In this document: positions 11,801 through 22,637 of the stretch, piece after piece
Position numbering within the stretch: position 1 is the first letter of the stretch
Layout of the letters: every line of letters starts with the position of its first letter
Assembly: GCA_009746045.1 (NCBI GenBank)
Contig: RPFO01000648.1
Span: forward strand, 402,734 to 466,733
Origin: Mesostigma viride
Taxonomy: Eukaryota; Streptophyta; Mesostigmatophyceae; Mesostigmatales; Mesostigmataceae
DNA: 64,000 nt
Direction: 5' to 3'
The notes under the pieces: generated by a model
Seen by the model: the letters and a program-made list of their open reading frames with translations, nothing else
Told to the model about the DNA's origin: nothing
The model's database searches: none
Made by a program: the position numbers and the translations under genes

Positions 11801-14800
11801 GCACACGCACAGGCAAGGCAGACGTCACACATGCGCACACACACAGGGAGGCCGTGTCAACACACCGATGGCGGGAGGCAGAGGAACTGCCCAACAATAC
11901 CAGACACAGCCCGGCAGGTAGTACGTGCTAGCAAAGCTAATTACAAGGAATTGTACCCATCCCCTATTGTGGAGCTACCCACCGACGCGGCCCTGATAAG
12001 GAAAGTAGGCACGCCCCTCATGAACAAAGTAGGCACGCCCCTCATGAACAACCTAGAGGACAGCAGGGCATGGCATTCTCCCACAGCTCTGCACGATGTG
12101 CATGTCGCTCCCTGCTATGGAAGATCGCATGCTCCGCCCCTTCACCCATGTCCAAACTGCATGCCGAGCCTCCTACAGATATGGCTGTCCGAAGAATATA
12201 TGATCCAGCAAGCGCAGATTATTAAAAAAAATTGCAGCAATCTGATCGTGTGATTACTACAGGTTCAATACCGAGGAAACCGGCTCCACAATTAATCACG
12301 CTACTCCTCCACAGTAGTGCGCCGCATGCGTGCCACTCCACCATGGTCTGTATCAGGTGCTGCATGCTTGTGATACTGTACCAGGTGCTGCATGCTTGTG
12401 ATACTGTACCAGGTGCTGCATGCTTGTGATACTGTACCAGGTGCTGCATGCTTGTGATACTGTACCAGGTGCTGCATGCTTGTGATACTGTACCAGGTGC
12501 TGCATGCTTGTGATACTGTACCAGGTGCTGCATGCTTGTGATACTGTACCAGGTGCTGCATGCTTGTGATACTGTACCAGGTGCTGCATGCTTGTGATAC
12601 TGTACCAGGTGCTGCATGCTTGTGATACTGTACCAGGTGCTGCATGCTTGTGATACTGTACCAGGTGCTGCATGCTTGTGATACTGTACCAGGTGCTGCA
12701 TGCTTGTGATACTGTACCAGGTGCTGCATGCTTGTGATACTGTACCAGGTGCTGCATGCTTGTGATACTGTACCAGGTGCTGCATGCTTGTGATACTGTA
12801 CCAGGTGCTGCATGCTTGTGATACTGTACCAGGTGCTGCATGCTTGTGATACTGTACCAGGTGCTGCATGCTTGTGATACTGTACCAGGTGCTGCATGCT
12901 TGTGATACTGTACCAGGTGCTGCATGCTTGTGATACTGTACCAGGTGCTGCATGCTTGTGATACTGTACCAGGTGCTGCATGCTTGAGATTACTTGCACA
13001 TCTTGCCCGCTACCCCCTACTAAAGAGTGTAACGATGCAGGCTCTTCCGCGGAGAGCAACTAGTCACGGAGCAGGTCCTCAACTGGTGATGGAACAATCA
13101 CCAGAACAGGTAGAGATAGAGGGGGAGCACCTGGGGTCACTATACGGCGGAGCACCTGGGGTCACTATACGGGGGAGCACCTGGGGTCACTATACGGCGG
13201 AGCACCTGGGGTCACTATCCGGACCCCATGCGGCCACTCACCCGATGAGGTTGACGGTGCCGTCCATGCAGCGCGCCAGCACGGCGGGTCCTTTGCCCAC
13301 CTTGCACCAGCTCTTGCACACCACGCACGTCACCGCGCGCAGCTGGGCGGGGCACGAGGGCTTGGGCAGCAATATCTTGGCGCTGGTGGACAGGCCGCCG
13401 CCCACCGCATCGTACGAGTGAAGTGAGACGTGGCCCTGCAGGGGGGCCACGCGCGAGGGTGGGAGGCAGCCGGGTGGGGCAGAGGGGACAGGGAAGGCAG
13501 GGGGATGGAAGGCAGTTGGGTGGAAGGCTCATGATTGGGAGAGGTGAGGGTGGAAGAGCTGCTGCTTACCCCCCAAGCAAGGGCCAAGGCGGCGGCGATG
13601 ACAATGCAATGCAAGCACCACATTTTTCACTATGAACTAACAGGTGGGCAAAAACTGCTAATGCTGATACTCGCTAGGGCAGCGCAGGCCGGTATCAGAA
13701 TACTTGTGCATTTGCGCATGGCCCAACACTTGTCCACTTGCGCATGGCCCAACACTTGTCCACTTGCGCATGGCCCACTACTGTCCACTTGCGCATGCCC
13801 CAACACTTGTCCACTTGCGCATGGCCCACTACTGTCCACTTGCGCATGGCCCGATACTTGTGCACTTGCGCATGCCCCAACACTTGTCCACTTGCGCATG
13901 GCCCACTACTGTCCACTTGCGCATGGCCCGATACTTGTGCACTTGCGTATGGCCCAAAACTTATTTGCGCATGGCCCAATACTTGTCCACTTGCGCATGG
14001 CCCACTACTGTCCACTTGCGCATGCCCCAACACTTGTCCACTTGCGCATGGCCCACTACTGTCCACTTGCGCATGGCCCGATACTTGTGCACTTGCGCAT
14101 GCCCCAACACTTGTCCACTTGCGCATGGCCCACTACTGTCCACTTGCGCATGGCCCGATACTTGTGCACTTGCGTATGGCCCAAAACTTATTTGCGCATG
14201 GCCCACTACTTGTCCACTTGCGCATGGCCCGATACTTGTGCACTTGCGCATGCCCCAACACTTGTCCACTTGCGCATGGCCCACTACTGTCCACTTGCGC
14301 ATGGCCCGATACTTGTGCACTTGCGTATGGCCCAAAACTTATTTGCGCATGGCCCAATACTTGTCCACTTGCGCATGGCCCGATACTTGTGCACTTGCGC
14401 ATGCCCCAACACTTGTCCACTTGCGCATGCCCCAACACTTGTCCACTTGCGCATGGCCCAACACTTGTCCACTTGCGCATGCCCCAACACTTGTCCACTT
14501 GCGCATGCCCCAACACTTGTCCACTTGCGCATGCCCCAACACTTGTCCACTTGCGCATGCCCCAACACTTGTCCACTTGCGCATGGCCCACTACTGTCCA
14601 CTTGCGCATGGCCCGATACTTGTGCACTTGCGTATGGCCCAAAACTTATTTGCGCATGGCCCAATACTTGTCCACTTGCGCATGGCCCGATACTTGTGCA
14701 CTTGCGCATGCCCCAATACTTGTCCACTTGCGCATGACCCGATACTTGTCCACTTGCGCATGGCCCAACACTTGTCCACTTGCGCATGGCCCAACACTTG

Positions 14801-17800
14801 TCCACTTGCGCATGCCCCAACACTTGTCCACTTGCGCATGCCCCAACACTTGTCCACTTGCGCATGGCCCACTACTGTCCACTTGCGCATGGCCCGATAC
14901 TTGTGCACTTGCGTATGGCCCAAAACTTATTTGCGCATGGCCCAATACTTGTCCACTTGCGCATGGCCCGATACTTGTGCACTTGCGCATGCCCCAACAC
15001 TTGTCCACTTGCGCATGCCCCAACACTTGTCCACTTGCGCATGGCCCAACACTTGTCCACTTGCGCATGCCCCAACACTTGTCCACTTGCGCATGGCCCA
15101 ACACTTGTCCACTTGCGCATGCCCCAACACTTGTCCACTTGCGCATGCCCCAACACTTGTCCACTTGCGCATGGCCCACTACTGTCCACTTGCGCATGGC
15201 CCGATACTTGTGCACTTGCGTATGGCCCAAAACTTATTTGCGCATGGCCCAATACTTGTCCACTTGCGCATGGCCCGATACTTGTGCACTTGCGCATGCC
15301 CCAATACTTGTCCACTTGCGCATGACCCGATACTTGTCCACTTGCGCATGGCCCAAAACTTATTTGCGCATGGCCCAACACTTGTCCACTTGCGCATGCC
15401 CCAACACTTGTCCACTTGCGCATGGCCCACTACTGTCCACTTGCGCATGGCCCGATACTTGTGCACTTGCGTATGGCCCAAAACTTATTTGCGCATGGCC
15501 CAATACTTGTCCACTTGCGCATGGCCCGATACTTGTGCACTTGCGCATGCCCCAATACTTGTCCACTTGCGCATGACCCGATACTTGTGCACTTGCGCAT
15601 GGCCCAAAACTTATTTGCGCATGGCCCAATACTTGTCCACTTGCGCATGGCCCGATACTTGTGCACTTGCGCATGCCCCAATACTTGTCCACTTGCGCAT
15701 GGCCCGATACTTGTGCACTTGCGCATGGCCCAACACTTGTGCACTTGCGCATGGCCCAATACTTTTGCACTTGCGCATGGCCCATGTCTTCTGGGTACCA
15801 ACACAACGCCGATTCGGCCATTGCCGACCCATGAACCCACTGTCACATCCCCGCTGGCGATGCTAGATTGTGCTGACTACTCACCGCCGCATCGCCGCTG
15901 ATGATGTGTTGACTACTCACCGCCACTTCACAGCTGATTATGTGTTGACTACTTACCGCCGCATCGCCACTGATGATGTGCGTGCCCGTGGTGTCCATGT
16001 CGAGTGCGGTGACGGGCGCGCGCATGTTGGTGTGGTTGCCCAGCTCGCGCCCCGTGCTGAAGTTGTACACCTGGTGCACGTCACCAGGCAAGAAACGGCA
16101 CGCAGCACGCAAGGGGATGGCGCACGTCACCAGGCAGGAATGGAACGCGGCACAACGCTAAGGGGATGGCGTACGACACCACAAAAGAACAGCACATAAT
16201 GCAGAGGGGGTGGGGCAAGGCGGCGGGAGGGGATGGCACGCGACAAACCACCAAGAGGGTAGGTGCGGACCCGATGGAGTCCCAAACCAGATCACCGATC
16301 GACAGGAAGACCGAAGCTCGACCGCCAACCGAGAGGAAGAAAGAGGCTCGACCACCAACCGAGAGGAAGAAAGAGGCTCGACCACCAACCGAGAGGAAGA
16401 AAGAGGCTCGACCACCAACCGAGAGGAAGAAAGAGGCTCGACCACCAACCGAGAGGAGGACCGAGGCTCAACCACCAACCGACAGGAAGACCGAGGCTCG
16501 CCCACCAACCGAGAGGAAGACCGAGGCTCAACCACCAACCGAGAGGAAGAAAGAGGCTCGACCACCAACCGAGAGGAAGACCGAGGCTCGACCACCAACC
16601 GTGAGGAAGACCGAGGCTCGACCACCAACCGAGAGGAAGACCGAGGCTCAACCACCAACCGAGAGGAAGAAAGAGGCTCGACCACCAACCGAGAGGAAGA
16701 CCGAGGCTCGACCACCAACCGTGAGGAAGACCGAGGCTCGACCACCAACCGAGAGGAAGACCGAGGCTCGACCACCAACCGAGAGGAACAAAGAGGCTCA
16801 ACCACCAACCGAGAGGAAGACAGAGGCTCGACCACCAACCGAGAGGAAGAACGAGGCTCAACCACCAACCGAGAGGAAGAAAGAGGCTCGACCACCAACC
16901 GAGAGGAAGACCGAGGCTCGACCACCAACCGTGAGGAAGACCGAGGCTCGACCACCAACCGAGAGGAAGACCGAGGCTCGCCCACCAACCGAGAGGAACA
17001 AAGAGGCTCAACCACCAACCGAGAGGAAGACCGAGGCTCGACCACCAACCGAGAGGAAGAAAGAGGCTCGACCACCAACCGAGAGGAAGACCGAGGCTCA
17101 ACCACCAACCGAGAGGAAGACCGAGGCTCGACCACCAACCGAGAGGAAGACCGAGGCTCGACCACCAACCGAGAGGAAGAAAGAGGCTCGACCACCAACC
17201 GAGAGGAAGACAGAGGCTCGACCACCAACCGAGAGGAAGAAAGAGGCTCGACCACCAACCGAGAGGAAGACCGAGGCTCAACCACCAACCGTGAGGAAGA
17301 CCGAGGCTCGACCACCAACCGAGAGGAAGAAAGAGGCTCGACCACCAACCGGGAGGAAGACCGAGGCTCGACCACCAACCGAGAGGAAGACCGAGGCTCG
17401 ACCACCAACCGTGAGGAAGACCGAGGCTCGACCACCAACCGAGAGGAAGAAAGAGGCTTGACCACCAACCGAGAGGAAGAAAGAGGCTCGACCACCAACC
17501 GAGAGGAAGACGGAGGCTCGACCACCAACCGAGAGGAAGGCAGAGGCTCGACCACCAACCGAGAGGAAGAAAGAGGCTCGACCACCAACCGAGAGGAAGA
17601 CAGAGGCTCGACCACCAACCGAGAGGAAGACCGAGGCTCAACCACCAACCGTGAGGAAGACCGAGGCTCGACCACCAACCGAGAGGAAGACCGAGGCTCA
17701 ACCACCAACCGTGAGGAAGACCGAGGCTCGGCCACCAACCGAGAGGAAGACGGAGGCTCGACCACCAACCGAGAGGAAGGCAGAGGCTGAGAGGGATGCT

Positions 17801-20800
17801 GGTCTGATTGCCCGGTAGACCGAGGGCAGGGTGGACCAGGGCGGGGCATCACGCACCAAGTAGCCACCACAATAGACTCTGCATTTGGGACGGATCATAG
17901 TAGCAGCTTAGTGCTACTGTAGCGTATGGCAGCATTCTGCTTTGCGCCGTTCGATGCCTATTCCTAGTCCATTAGTCTCTTGCCCACGGCGCCGCATGCA
18001 TGCTCGAGTGGAAGCACAGAATATAATGAACAAAAACATGGCAACAAGGACGGGATGAAAGATGGGCAGTCAGGGCTACGGGGCCTGCTGGCGCGCTGCC
18101 ACGTGGCGCCCAGAAGGCGCTCCACCTGGCACGTCCCACGTGGCTGATTCTGCGTTTCGCAATCACTGCAAGCGAGCGAATGGGGCTTGCTACAACTTCC
18201 AAGATGTAACCACAGTGGTTTAGCCATGCATGCAGCCGCTTCCTGGATGCAGCCACTGACAATGCCAGCGCCTCAGCCCAGTTTGCTTGCGGTTTCCCGC
18301 GCCTGTGGGTGTATCCTAGTACACGTGCTGGAGCTACCAGTATCCGTCACGCTGAAAAAACAAACTCTATCCACCATGCCACCACCCACGAGGAAGGAAA
18401 ACGTGCAAACTCTATCCACCATGCCACCACCCACGAGGAAGGAAAACGTGCCACTTGTCGCGCGCACTCACCGTGATGGAGCTGTTGTCGCCGCCAACGA
18501 ACATCAGGTTGTTGTTGAGCTGCCGGGGGTCACCCAAATAGACAGCCCACGCGGCAGCAACAGAGCCACAAGCACGCGGGGGATGCGGCGCGCATCCAGC
18601 AGCAGCAGCAGCAGCAGCAGCGATGGGGCGAAATGTGGCAGGATGAGCTCATCGAGCGGACAGCAGGACAAGGTTACCACGTTCTTGGAACAGCTTTATT
18701 CACCTGTCACAGGTTTATTCACGAGCAGGGGACAGGTGTAGGGAGGAGCACAGCCTGGCCCCCGGCATGCGACCGCAGATGGGCGCACACCATCGGGGTC
18801 ACACACCCAGTCGTCCTTGTCTGCTGGCTAGTGGTCGGTGGGAACCAGGTTAGTGCCCATAAGGTAAGCACTTACCCTTGCTTGTAGAATAAGGAAAAAA
18901 GATTTCTGAAAAAACAAGTTTTACTTTTTAGAGGAATATTCTTTCCCACGGCGAGACTCGCAGCCCCTTCCCTCACCATCCCTATCCAGCCTCGCCATCT
19001 TCTCAGCTAACCACGGCCCTCCGTCATCACCCTCCCCTTCCCTCACCTCCCATTCACCTCACCCCCCCCATTCCCTCAACCTCCCTTTCCCTCAACCCCC
19101 CCATTCCCTCAACCCCCCTTTCCCTCAACCCCCATTTCCCTCATCCCCCCCATTCCCTCAACCCCCCCATTCCCTCAAACTCCCCATTCCCTCAACCCCC
19201 CCCATTCCCTCAACCCCCATTTCCCTCACCGGGTGGAATCGGATGGCCATGTATCGAACACCCCCTCCCCGGAAGAAGAGCCGCAGGCACTCGCGCTTGG
19301 CCACATCCCACACGCGCACGGTGCCGTCGAGCGAGCAGGAGGCCAAAAAGGTGTTGGAGAGAGACCAGTCCAAGTCTGGGGGGGGAAGGGGGGAGGCAGA
19401 GGTGGAGGCAGGAGGGGGGGGGCGAAGGGAGGGGGGTGTTTGGGGGGGTGTTTGGGGAACCGTTGGGTGGCGGCAGAACAGGGAAGCCCCCATGCAGCGA
19501 CGTGAGAAAGGGACGGCGTGTGGCAGCCACCGCGCGAAACTTGGCAAGACAACGGGCACCCAGCGGTGCAGGAGGTAGGCGGGCTTGAGCCCATTCCCAT
19601 GCCTCGTTGGCACCAAGTGCTCTTGTGCCAGCAAGTGTTCCATGCCACGGGCAGAGACGGGAGCTCTCATGTCCCTGGTCACTGATGAAGGTTCCTCCTC
19701 AGACACAAAGCAATGCAGTGCAAGTAGGTAATGAAACAATGGTATGCACACCAGTCACCGCCCTGCGCATGTAATGCGCGCACCTGTCACCGCCCTGCGC
19801 ATGTAATGCGCGCACCTGTTACCGCCTTGCTGTGTCCGGGGAAGCGAACAATCTCGGGCGCCTCGTTCAGGGTCACCACCGACACCATGCCGTCCTCCGC
19901 AGCAAACGCAAGCAGGTCCAGCGCCAGGTGGCCAAACCGCACGGTGGTGACTGCCGGCAGTAGTGGGCAATGATGACGACAGAGCAAGGCGTTAGCAACC
20001 GTGGGGTGGGCTGATGTGAGAACAGAAACAAATCCACAGCATCCCTGGGTGAGGCGGTGGCAAGTGGTGGACAAACGCGGGCGAGGCGGTGGCAAGTGGT
20101 GGACAAACGCGGGTGAGGCGGTGGCAAGTGGTGGACAAACGTGGGCGAGGCGGTGGCAAGTGCTGGACAAACGCGGGCGAGCAGGCAGCAAGTGGTGGAC
20201 AAACGTGGGCGAGGCCGTGGCAAGTGGTGGACAAACGTGGGCGAGGCGGTGGCAAGTGCTGGACAAACGTGGGCGAGGCCGTGGCAAGTGGTGGACAAGC
20301 CGATAAGAAGTCTTGATAGAATGATAATGCATAACCAAGAGGGAAGGCATCTGCTTCACAACCTTCTTTCCTCACTCGCTTTAATAAAAAACAAGGCACT
20401 CGATGATCCACCAAATAAACAAATAAACAAAGCACGCGTCCATTCCTCTGCTCACTTGCGGCGCTGCCGTTGTCGGCAAAGATGTGCCCCATGCCCACGA
20501 ACGAGTACGAGGGAGGGGGCCCCAGCATGGAGATTTTCTCCACCTCAATCGGAGGCCGGTCATCGGCGGGCGCGTGGTTGGGCATGCCGCGCGAGCCCTG
20601 CCGCCACTGGTGAGCCAACGCAGGGCGCATCAAAGGGGGCACATGAGCAGCCACGCTCGTCAGCCATCGCTCATCGATACTGTTGCCATTACCCATTCAA
20701 GGGGGGGGCACGAGATCCGCGCGCATGTACATAGCAGTAACCACTGCCGTACCTACAGTAGCCGCATGTGCACGTGGTGGCATGCAACTATACAGATGGA

Positions 20801-22637
20801 CAGTCACACCCACGTAGGGCCATATCCACACCAAGGCCCCACCACACATACGGCCGACAGGCGTGAGCCAAGGCCAGGTGCGCGAGGGGACGGGAAACGA
20901 TGGGCCGGCGAGCTGTGACGGCGAGCAGTGACGGCGAGCCGTGGCGTGATGGCCAGCGTTGCCAAGGGCATCATGGCTGCCTACATAGCCACGGTCAGTA
21001 GAACTGGAACGTGGTTACCAATACAGTCTTTCAGGCAAGGACAAGTGTTTATGGAGCTAGGGATGGGAGCTAAGGATGGGAGCTAGGGATGGCCAGGCAT
21101 ACGCACGTCAAGTTCCAAAGCCCAAGAAAGCCTGCGGGTGTTGAAGAGGGGGAGGAGAAGGGAGGCGAAGGCACATAATGGCCTAGCGCGCGTTGACCTC
21201 ACGACAGTTCGTGCACCCGTCGGTGTCTGCGTGACGATCCTCGTTCTGCTTACTAGCAACCGCCCGACCTCACAGATACCAGCGCGCACCAAGCACATGC
21301 CCGGCCATGCAGAGCTGATCGTGCAAAAACCTAAAGAACAAGCGTGTGTGTGACAAGGCGCACACCACGACCGTGCTAGTAATGGTTGAGGCTTCGCACG
21401 TGCGCCATTACCATGTCAGTAAAGGGAAGTGATTCCTGCATGGCCCCCCTGCCATTGGATGCCTGCCAACCACCAGCACCCTGGTGGAGACCGGAGAGAT
21501 ATGCCGACCCTGCATGCTTGCACCCAGGTACCGACAAGCATGCCCTTATCCACGTTGATGGATGATGAGCTGCACTCACCAGGCCATCGTGCTGGTGGTG
21601 ATCGGCCTTGGAGGGTGACGGCTGAGGGGTCGCGGCAGGCGACACGCTGCATGCAGGGGGTGTGCCGGTGTCGACATGACAAGCAGGGAGAGGGGGGCAT
21701 GGCCACATTAGGAGCAGTGAGAAGATAGAGGGAATGGTGCAGGGGATGGAAGAGTAGGCATATTAAACAACGTTCAAGAAAAATAAAGGAGAGTAGCGGG
21801 TGGAAGAAGAGGGTTGTGTGGATACGGGATAGAAGAAGAAGAGGGTGGAGGGAACACGAGATAGAAGAAGAAGAGGGTGGAGGGAACACGGGATAGAAGA
21901 AGAAGAGGGTGGAGGGAACACGGGATAGAAGAAGAAGAGGGTGGAGGGAACACGGGATAGAAGAAGAAGAGGGTGGAGGGAACACGGGATAGAAGAAGAA
22001 GAGGGTGGAGGGAACACGGGATAGAAGAATAAGAGGGTGGAGGGAACACGGGATAGAAGAAGAAGAGGGTGGAGGGAACACGGGATAGAAGAAGAAGAGG
22101 GTGGAGTGGATAGGGGATAGAAGAACAGGATAAACAGGAATGGGCGACAGAAGAGTAGTGCTGGTAGGTCATTAGGTAAACAACTCTTGCCCCCAGTAGA
22201 CAGCCACATATCCACATACTCTGTTAGCACAGACCAGGGCATATAAAAAGTGCTTTAGTAAGTTTGGTTTAGAAGCACGGGTTGTATTCCCACGAACTGT
22301 TAGTCTATAGATAGAACCGGACAGCCCTCGACTAGATAGTGGGCAGCTGGTGGGGCCAAGCCTGAGCATCAGACACGCAGAGAACATGTTGACAAGGCAA
22401 GCAGGTCAACATTGGCACCTACACGGCGTCGGCGTTGAGTTTTACTCGTTTCTGTTTGAGTTGGTCCCGGATGTAGTACCGGTAGACGGAGTACCGGTTG
22501 TTGTTGCAGAGCCATTCCTGTACACAATTCACCCAGCCAGAAGTAGAAAACTGGGTAAGAGGGCGAAGTTCGCGTTGACATGAAGTCGCGTCATACCAGT
22601 TCATGAGTGCGGGAAACGAAATCCACAGAGCTGGCAA
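5810..22637 (-). CDS. WDR13: WD40-repeat protein, WDR13 type (11 exons)
   Basis: Exons on the minus strand, in transcript order: 22637-22423, 21131-21107, 20606-20456, 19950-19816, 19375-19230, 18519-18472, 16070-15957, 13435-13242, 11754-11639, 10658-10582, 5929-5810. All introns are GT-AG, the phases agree throughout, and the total is 1,341 nt (446 aa; human WDR13 is 485 aa). Family landmarks as I recall them: N-terminal '[20 protein letters not shown]' (cf. the 'RYNAYR..YIRRRSQL' region); '[11 protein letters not shown]'; '[20 protein letters not shown]'; '[11 protein letters not shown]'; '[13 protein letters not shown]'; '[11 protein letters not shown]'; 'GHVSLHSYD'; '[17 protein letters not shown]'; and a C-terminal blade ending '[10 protein letters not shown]'. 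WDR13 is a poorly characterised WD40 scaffold reported as nuclear. The least certain parts are the start (ATG at 22,637, with an inner Met at 22,604) and the 25-bp exon 2. Coding is 1.3 kb of a 16.8-kb gene because the introns are filled with tandem arrays. Confidence 0.88.
6384..10371. repeat. 20-bp minisatellite, about 199 copies (last WDR13 intron)
   Basis: The unit is GCCACCCGCTACARTGTTTG, repeated without spacers for almost 4 kb inside the intron 10,581-5,930. Variation is confined to a few positions: CCC/CCT/CCG before GCT, A/G in CARTG, and GGCC/GGTC. One 19-bp unit near 7,790 shifts the register. Because 20 is not a multiple of three and the unit has no stop, all three forward frames are open for about 1,350 codons with the same 20-residue peptide cycle. 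That openness is not evidence of coding. Confidence 0.98.
11328..11465. repeat. CACACGCACGCCCT-type short tandem array
   Basis: About ten imperfect copies of a 14-bp unit (CTCACACGCACGCC and variants with ACACAC or AAACGC) lie in the intron between WDR13 exons 9 and 10. Confidence 0.85.
11770..11850. repeat. (ACGCAC)n microsatellite beside a WDR13 3' splice site
   Basis: A run of CACACG units begins about 16 bases upstream (in transcript sense) of the exon 9 acceptor at 11,755. On the transcript strand it is a GT-rich tract followed by 'TGATATCTTCCAG'. Confidence 0.85.
12354..12986. repeat. 28-bp minisatellite, about 22 near-identical copies
   Basis: The unit starts AGGTGCTGCATGCTTGTGAT and is 28 bp long. 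The copies are essentially identical throughout, with changes only at the ends. It lies in the intron between WDR13 exons 8 and 9. The homogeneity implies recent expansion or gene-conversion turnover. Confidence 0.97.
13118..13222. repeat. 25-bp tandem repeat, four copies
   Basis: The unit GGAGCACCTGGGGTCACTAT plus ACGGC is repeated four times, ending 20 bp from the donor of WDR13 exon 8 (GT at 13,241-13,240). It lies in the same intron as the 28-bp array but has an unrelated unit. Confidence 0.9.
13697..15785. repeat. 25/26-bp minisatellite with higher-order structure, about 80 copies
   Basis: The core is ACTTGCGCATGGCCCAACAC followed by TTGTCC, with 25-bp (CTACTGTCC) and 22-bp (AAAACTTATTTGCGC) variants. 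The variants occur in the same order at least seven times, giving a higher-order block. It lies in the intron between WDR13 exons 7 and 8. Long ORFs in several frames are by-products of the stop-free unit. Confidence 0.96.
15865..15993 (-). repeat. 36-bp triplication spanning the 5' splice site of WDR13 exon 7
   Basis: On the transcript strand the exon end 'ATCATCAGTGGCGATGCGGC' followed by G|GTAAGTAGTCAACAC is repeated three times at 36-bp spacing. Donor GT pairs lie at 15956-15955, 15920-15919 and 15884-15883. The unit keeps the reading frame (peptide [12 protein letters not shown]), so use of the second or third donor would add 12 or 24 residues. Confidence 0.85.
16305..17792. repeat. 30-bp minisatellite, about 49 copies
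   Basis: The unit is ACCACCAACCGAGAGGAAGA followed by CCGAGGCTCG, with frequent AAG/CCG/CAG alternatives and GAG/GTG changes. It lies in the intron between WDR13 exons 6 and 7. Because 30 is a multiple of three, two plus frames ([20 protein letters not shown]) and minus frames ([10 protein letters not shown]) stay open over the whole array. No adjoining coding exon or splice signal links to these frames. Confidence 0.97.
18358..18452. repeat. 45-bp direct repeat, two copies
   Basis: The sequence beginning CAAACTCTATCCACCATGCC and ending GGAAAACGTG occurs twice in tandem, just inside the intron downstream of WDR13 exon 6. Confidence 0.85.
18596..18623. repeat. (CAG)n trinucleotide repeat
   Basis: About eight consecutive CAG units lie in the intron between WDR13 exons 5 and 6. 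They are not in an exon. Confidence 0.9.
19030..19229. repeat. CCCTCAACCCCCATT-type polypyrimidine array
   Basis: Irregular 13-17-bp units of the type TTCCCTCAACCCCC fill about 200 bp immediately after the donor of WDR13 exon 5. On the transcript strand it is a G/A-rich run directly following GTGAGG. Confidence 0.9.
19750..19830 (-). repeat. 32-bp triplication spanning the 5' splice site of WDR13 exon 4
   Basis: On the transcript strand, GGGCGGTGACAG|GTGCGCGC with its downstream sequence is repeated at 32-bp spacing. Donor GT pairs lie at 19815-19814, 19783-19782 and 19751-19750. The first is required for the frame of 'GHSKAVTDLDW'; the others would shift it. Confidence 0.85.
20044..20300. 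repeat. 32-bp minisatellite, eight copies
   Basis: The unit starts GCGAGGCGGTGGCAAGTGGT and continues GGACAAACGYGG. It lies in the intron between WDR13 exons 3 and 4 and is unrelated to the arrays in the other introns. Confidence 0.95.
21832..22115. repeat. 32-bp purine-rich minisatellite, about eight copies
   Basis: The unit is GGGATAGAAGAAGAAGAGGG followed by TGGAGGGAACAC and is nearly invariant. It lies in the first WDR13 intron (22,422-21,132). The plus strand is almost pure purine, so the transcript strand is pyrimidine-rich. Confidence 0.95.

Noticed and set aside
12222..13059. Minus-strand ORFs of 190-252 codons with an [24 protein letters not shown] repeat
   Set aside because: They are translations of the 28-bp array; the unit length changes frame every copy and no real exon adjoins.
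13535..15866. Long ORFs on both strands (up to 720 codons)
   Set aside because: They arise from the stop-free 25/26-bp minisatellite within a WDR13 intron.
6384..17792. CRISPR-like appearance of regular repeats
   Set aside because: Units are directly adjacent with no unique spacers, and the context is a eukaryotic intron.
18596..18623. (CAG)n as a polyglutamine or polyserine coding tract
   Set aside because: It lies in a WDR13 intron, outside all phase-consistent exons.
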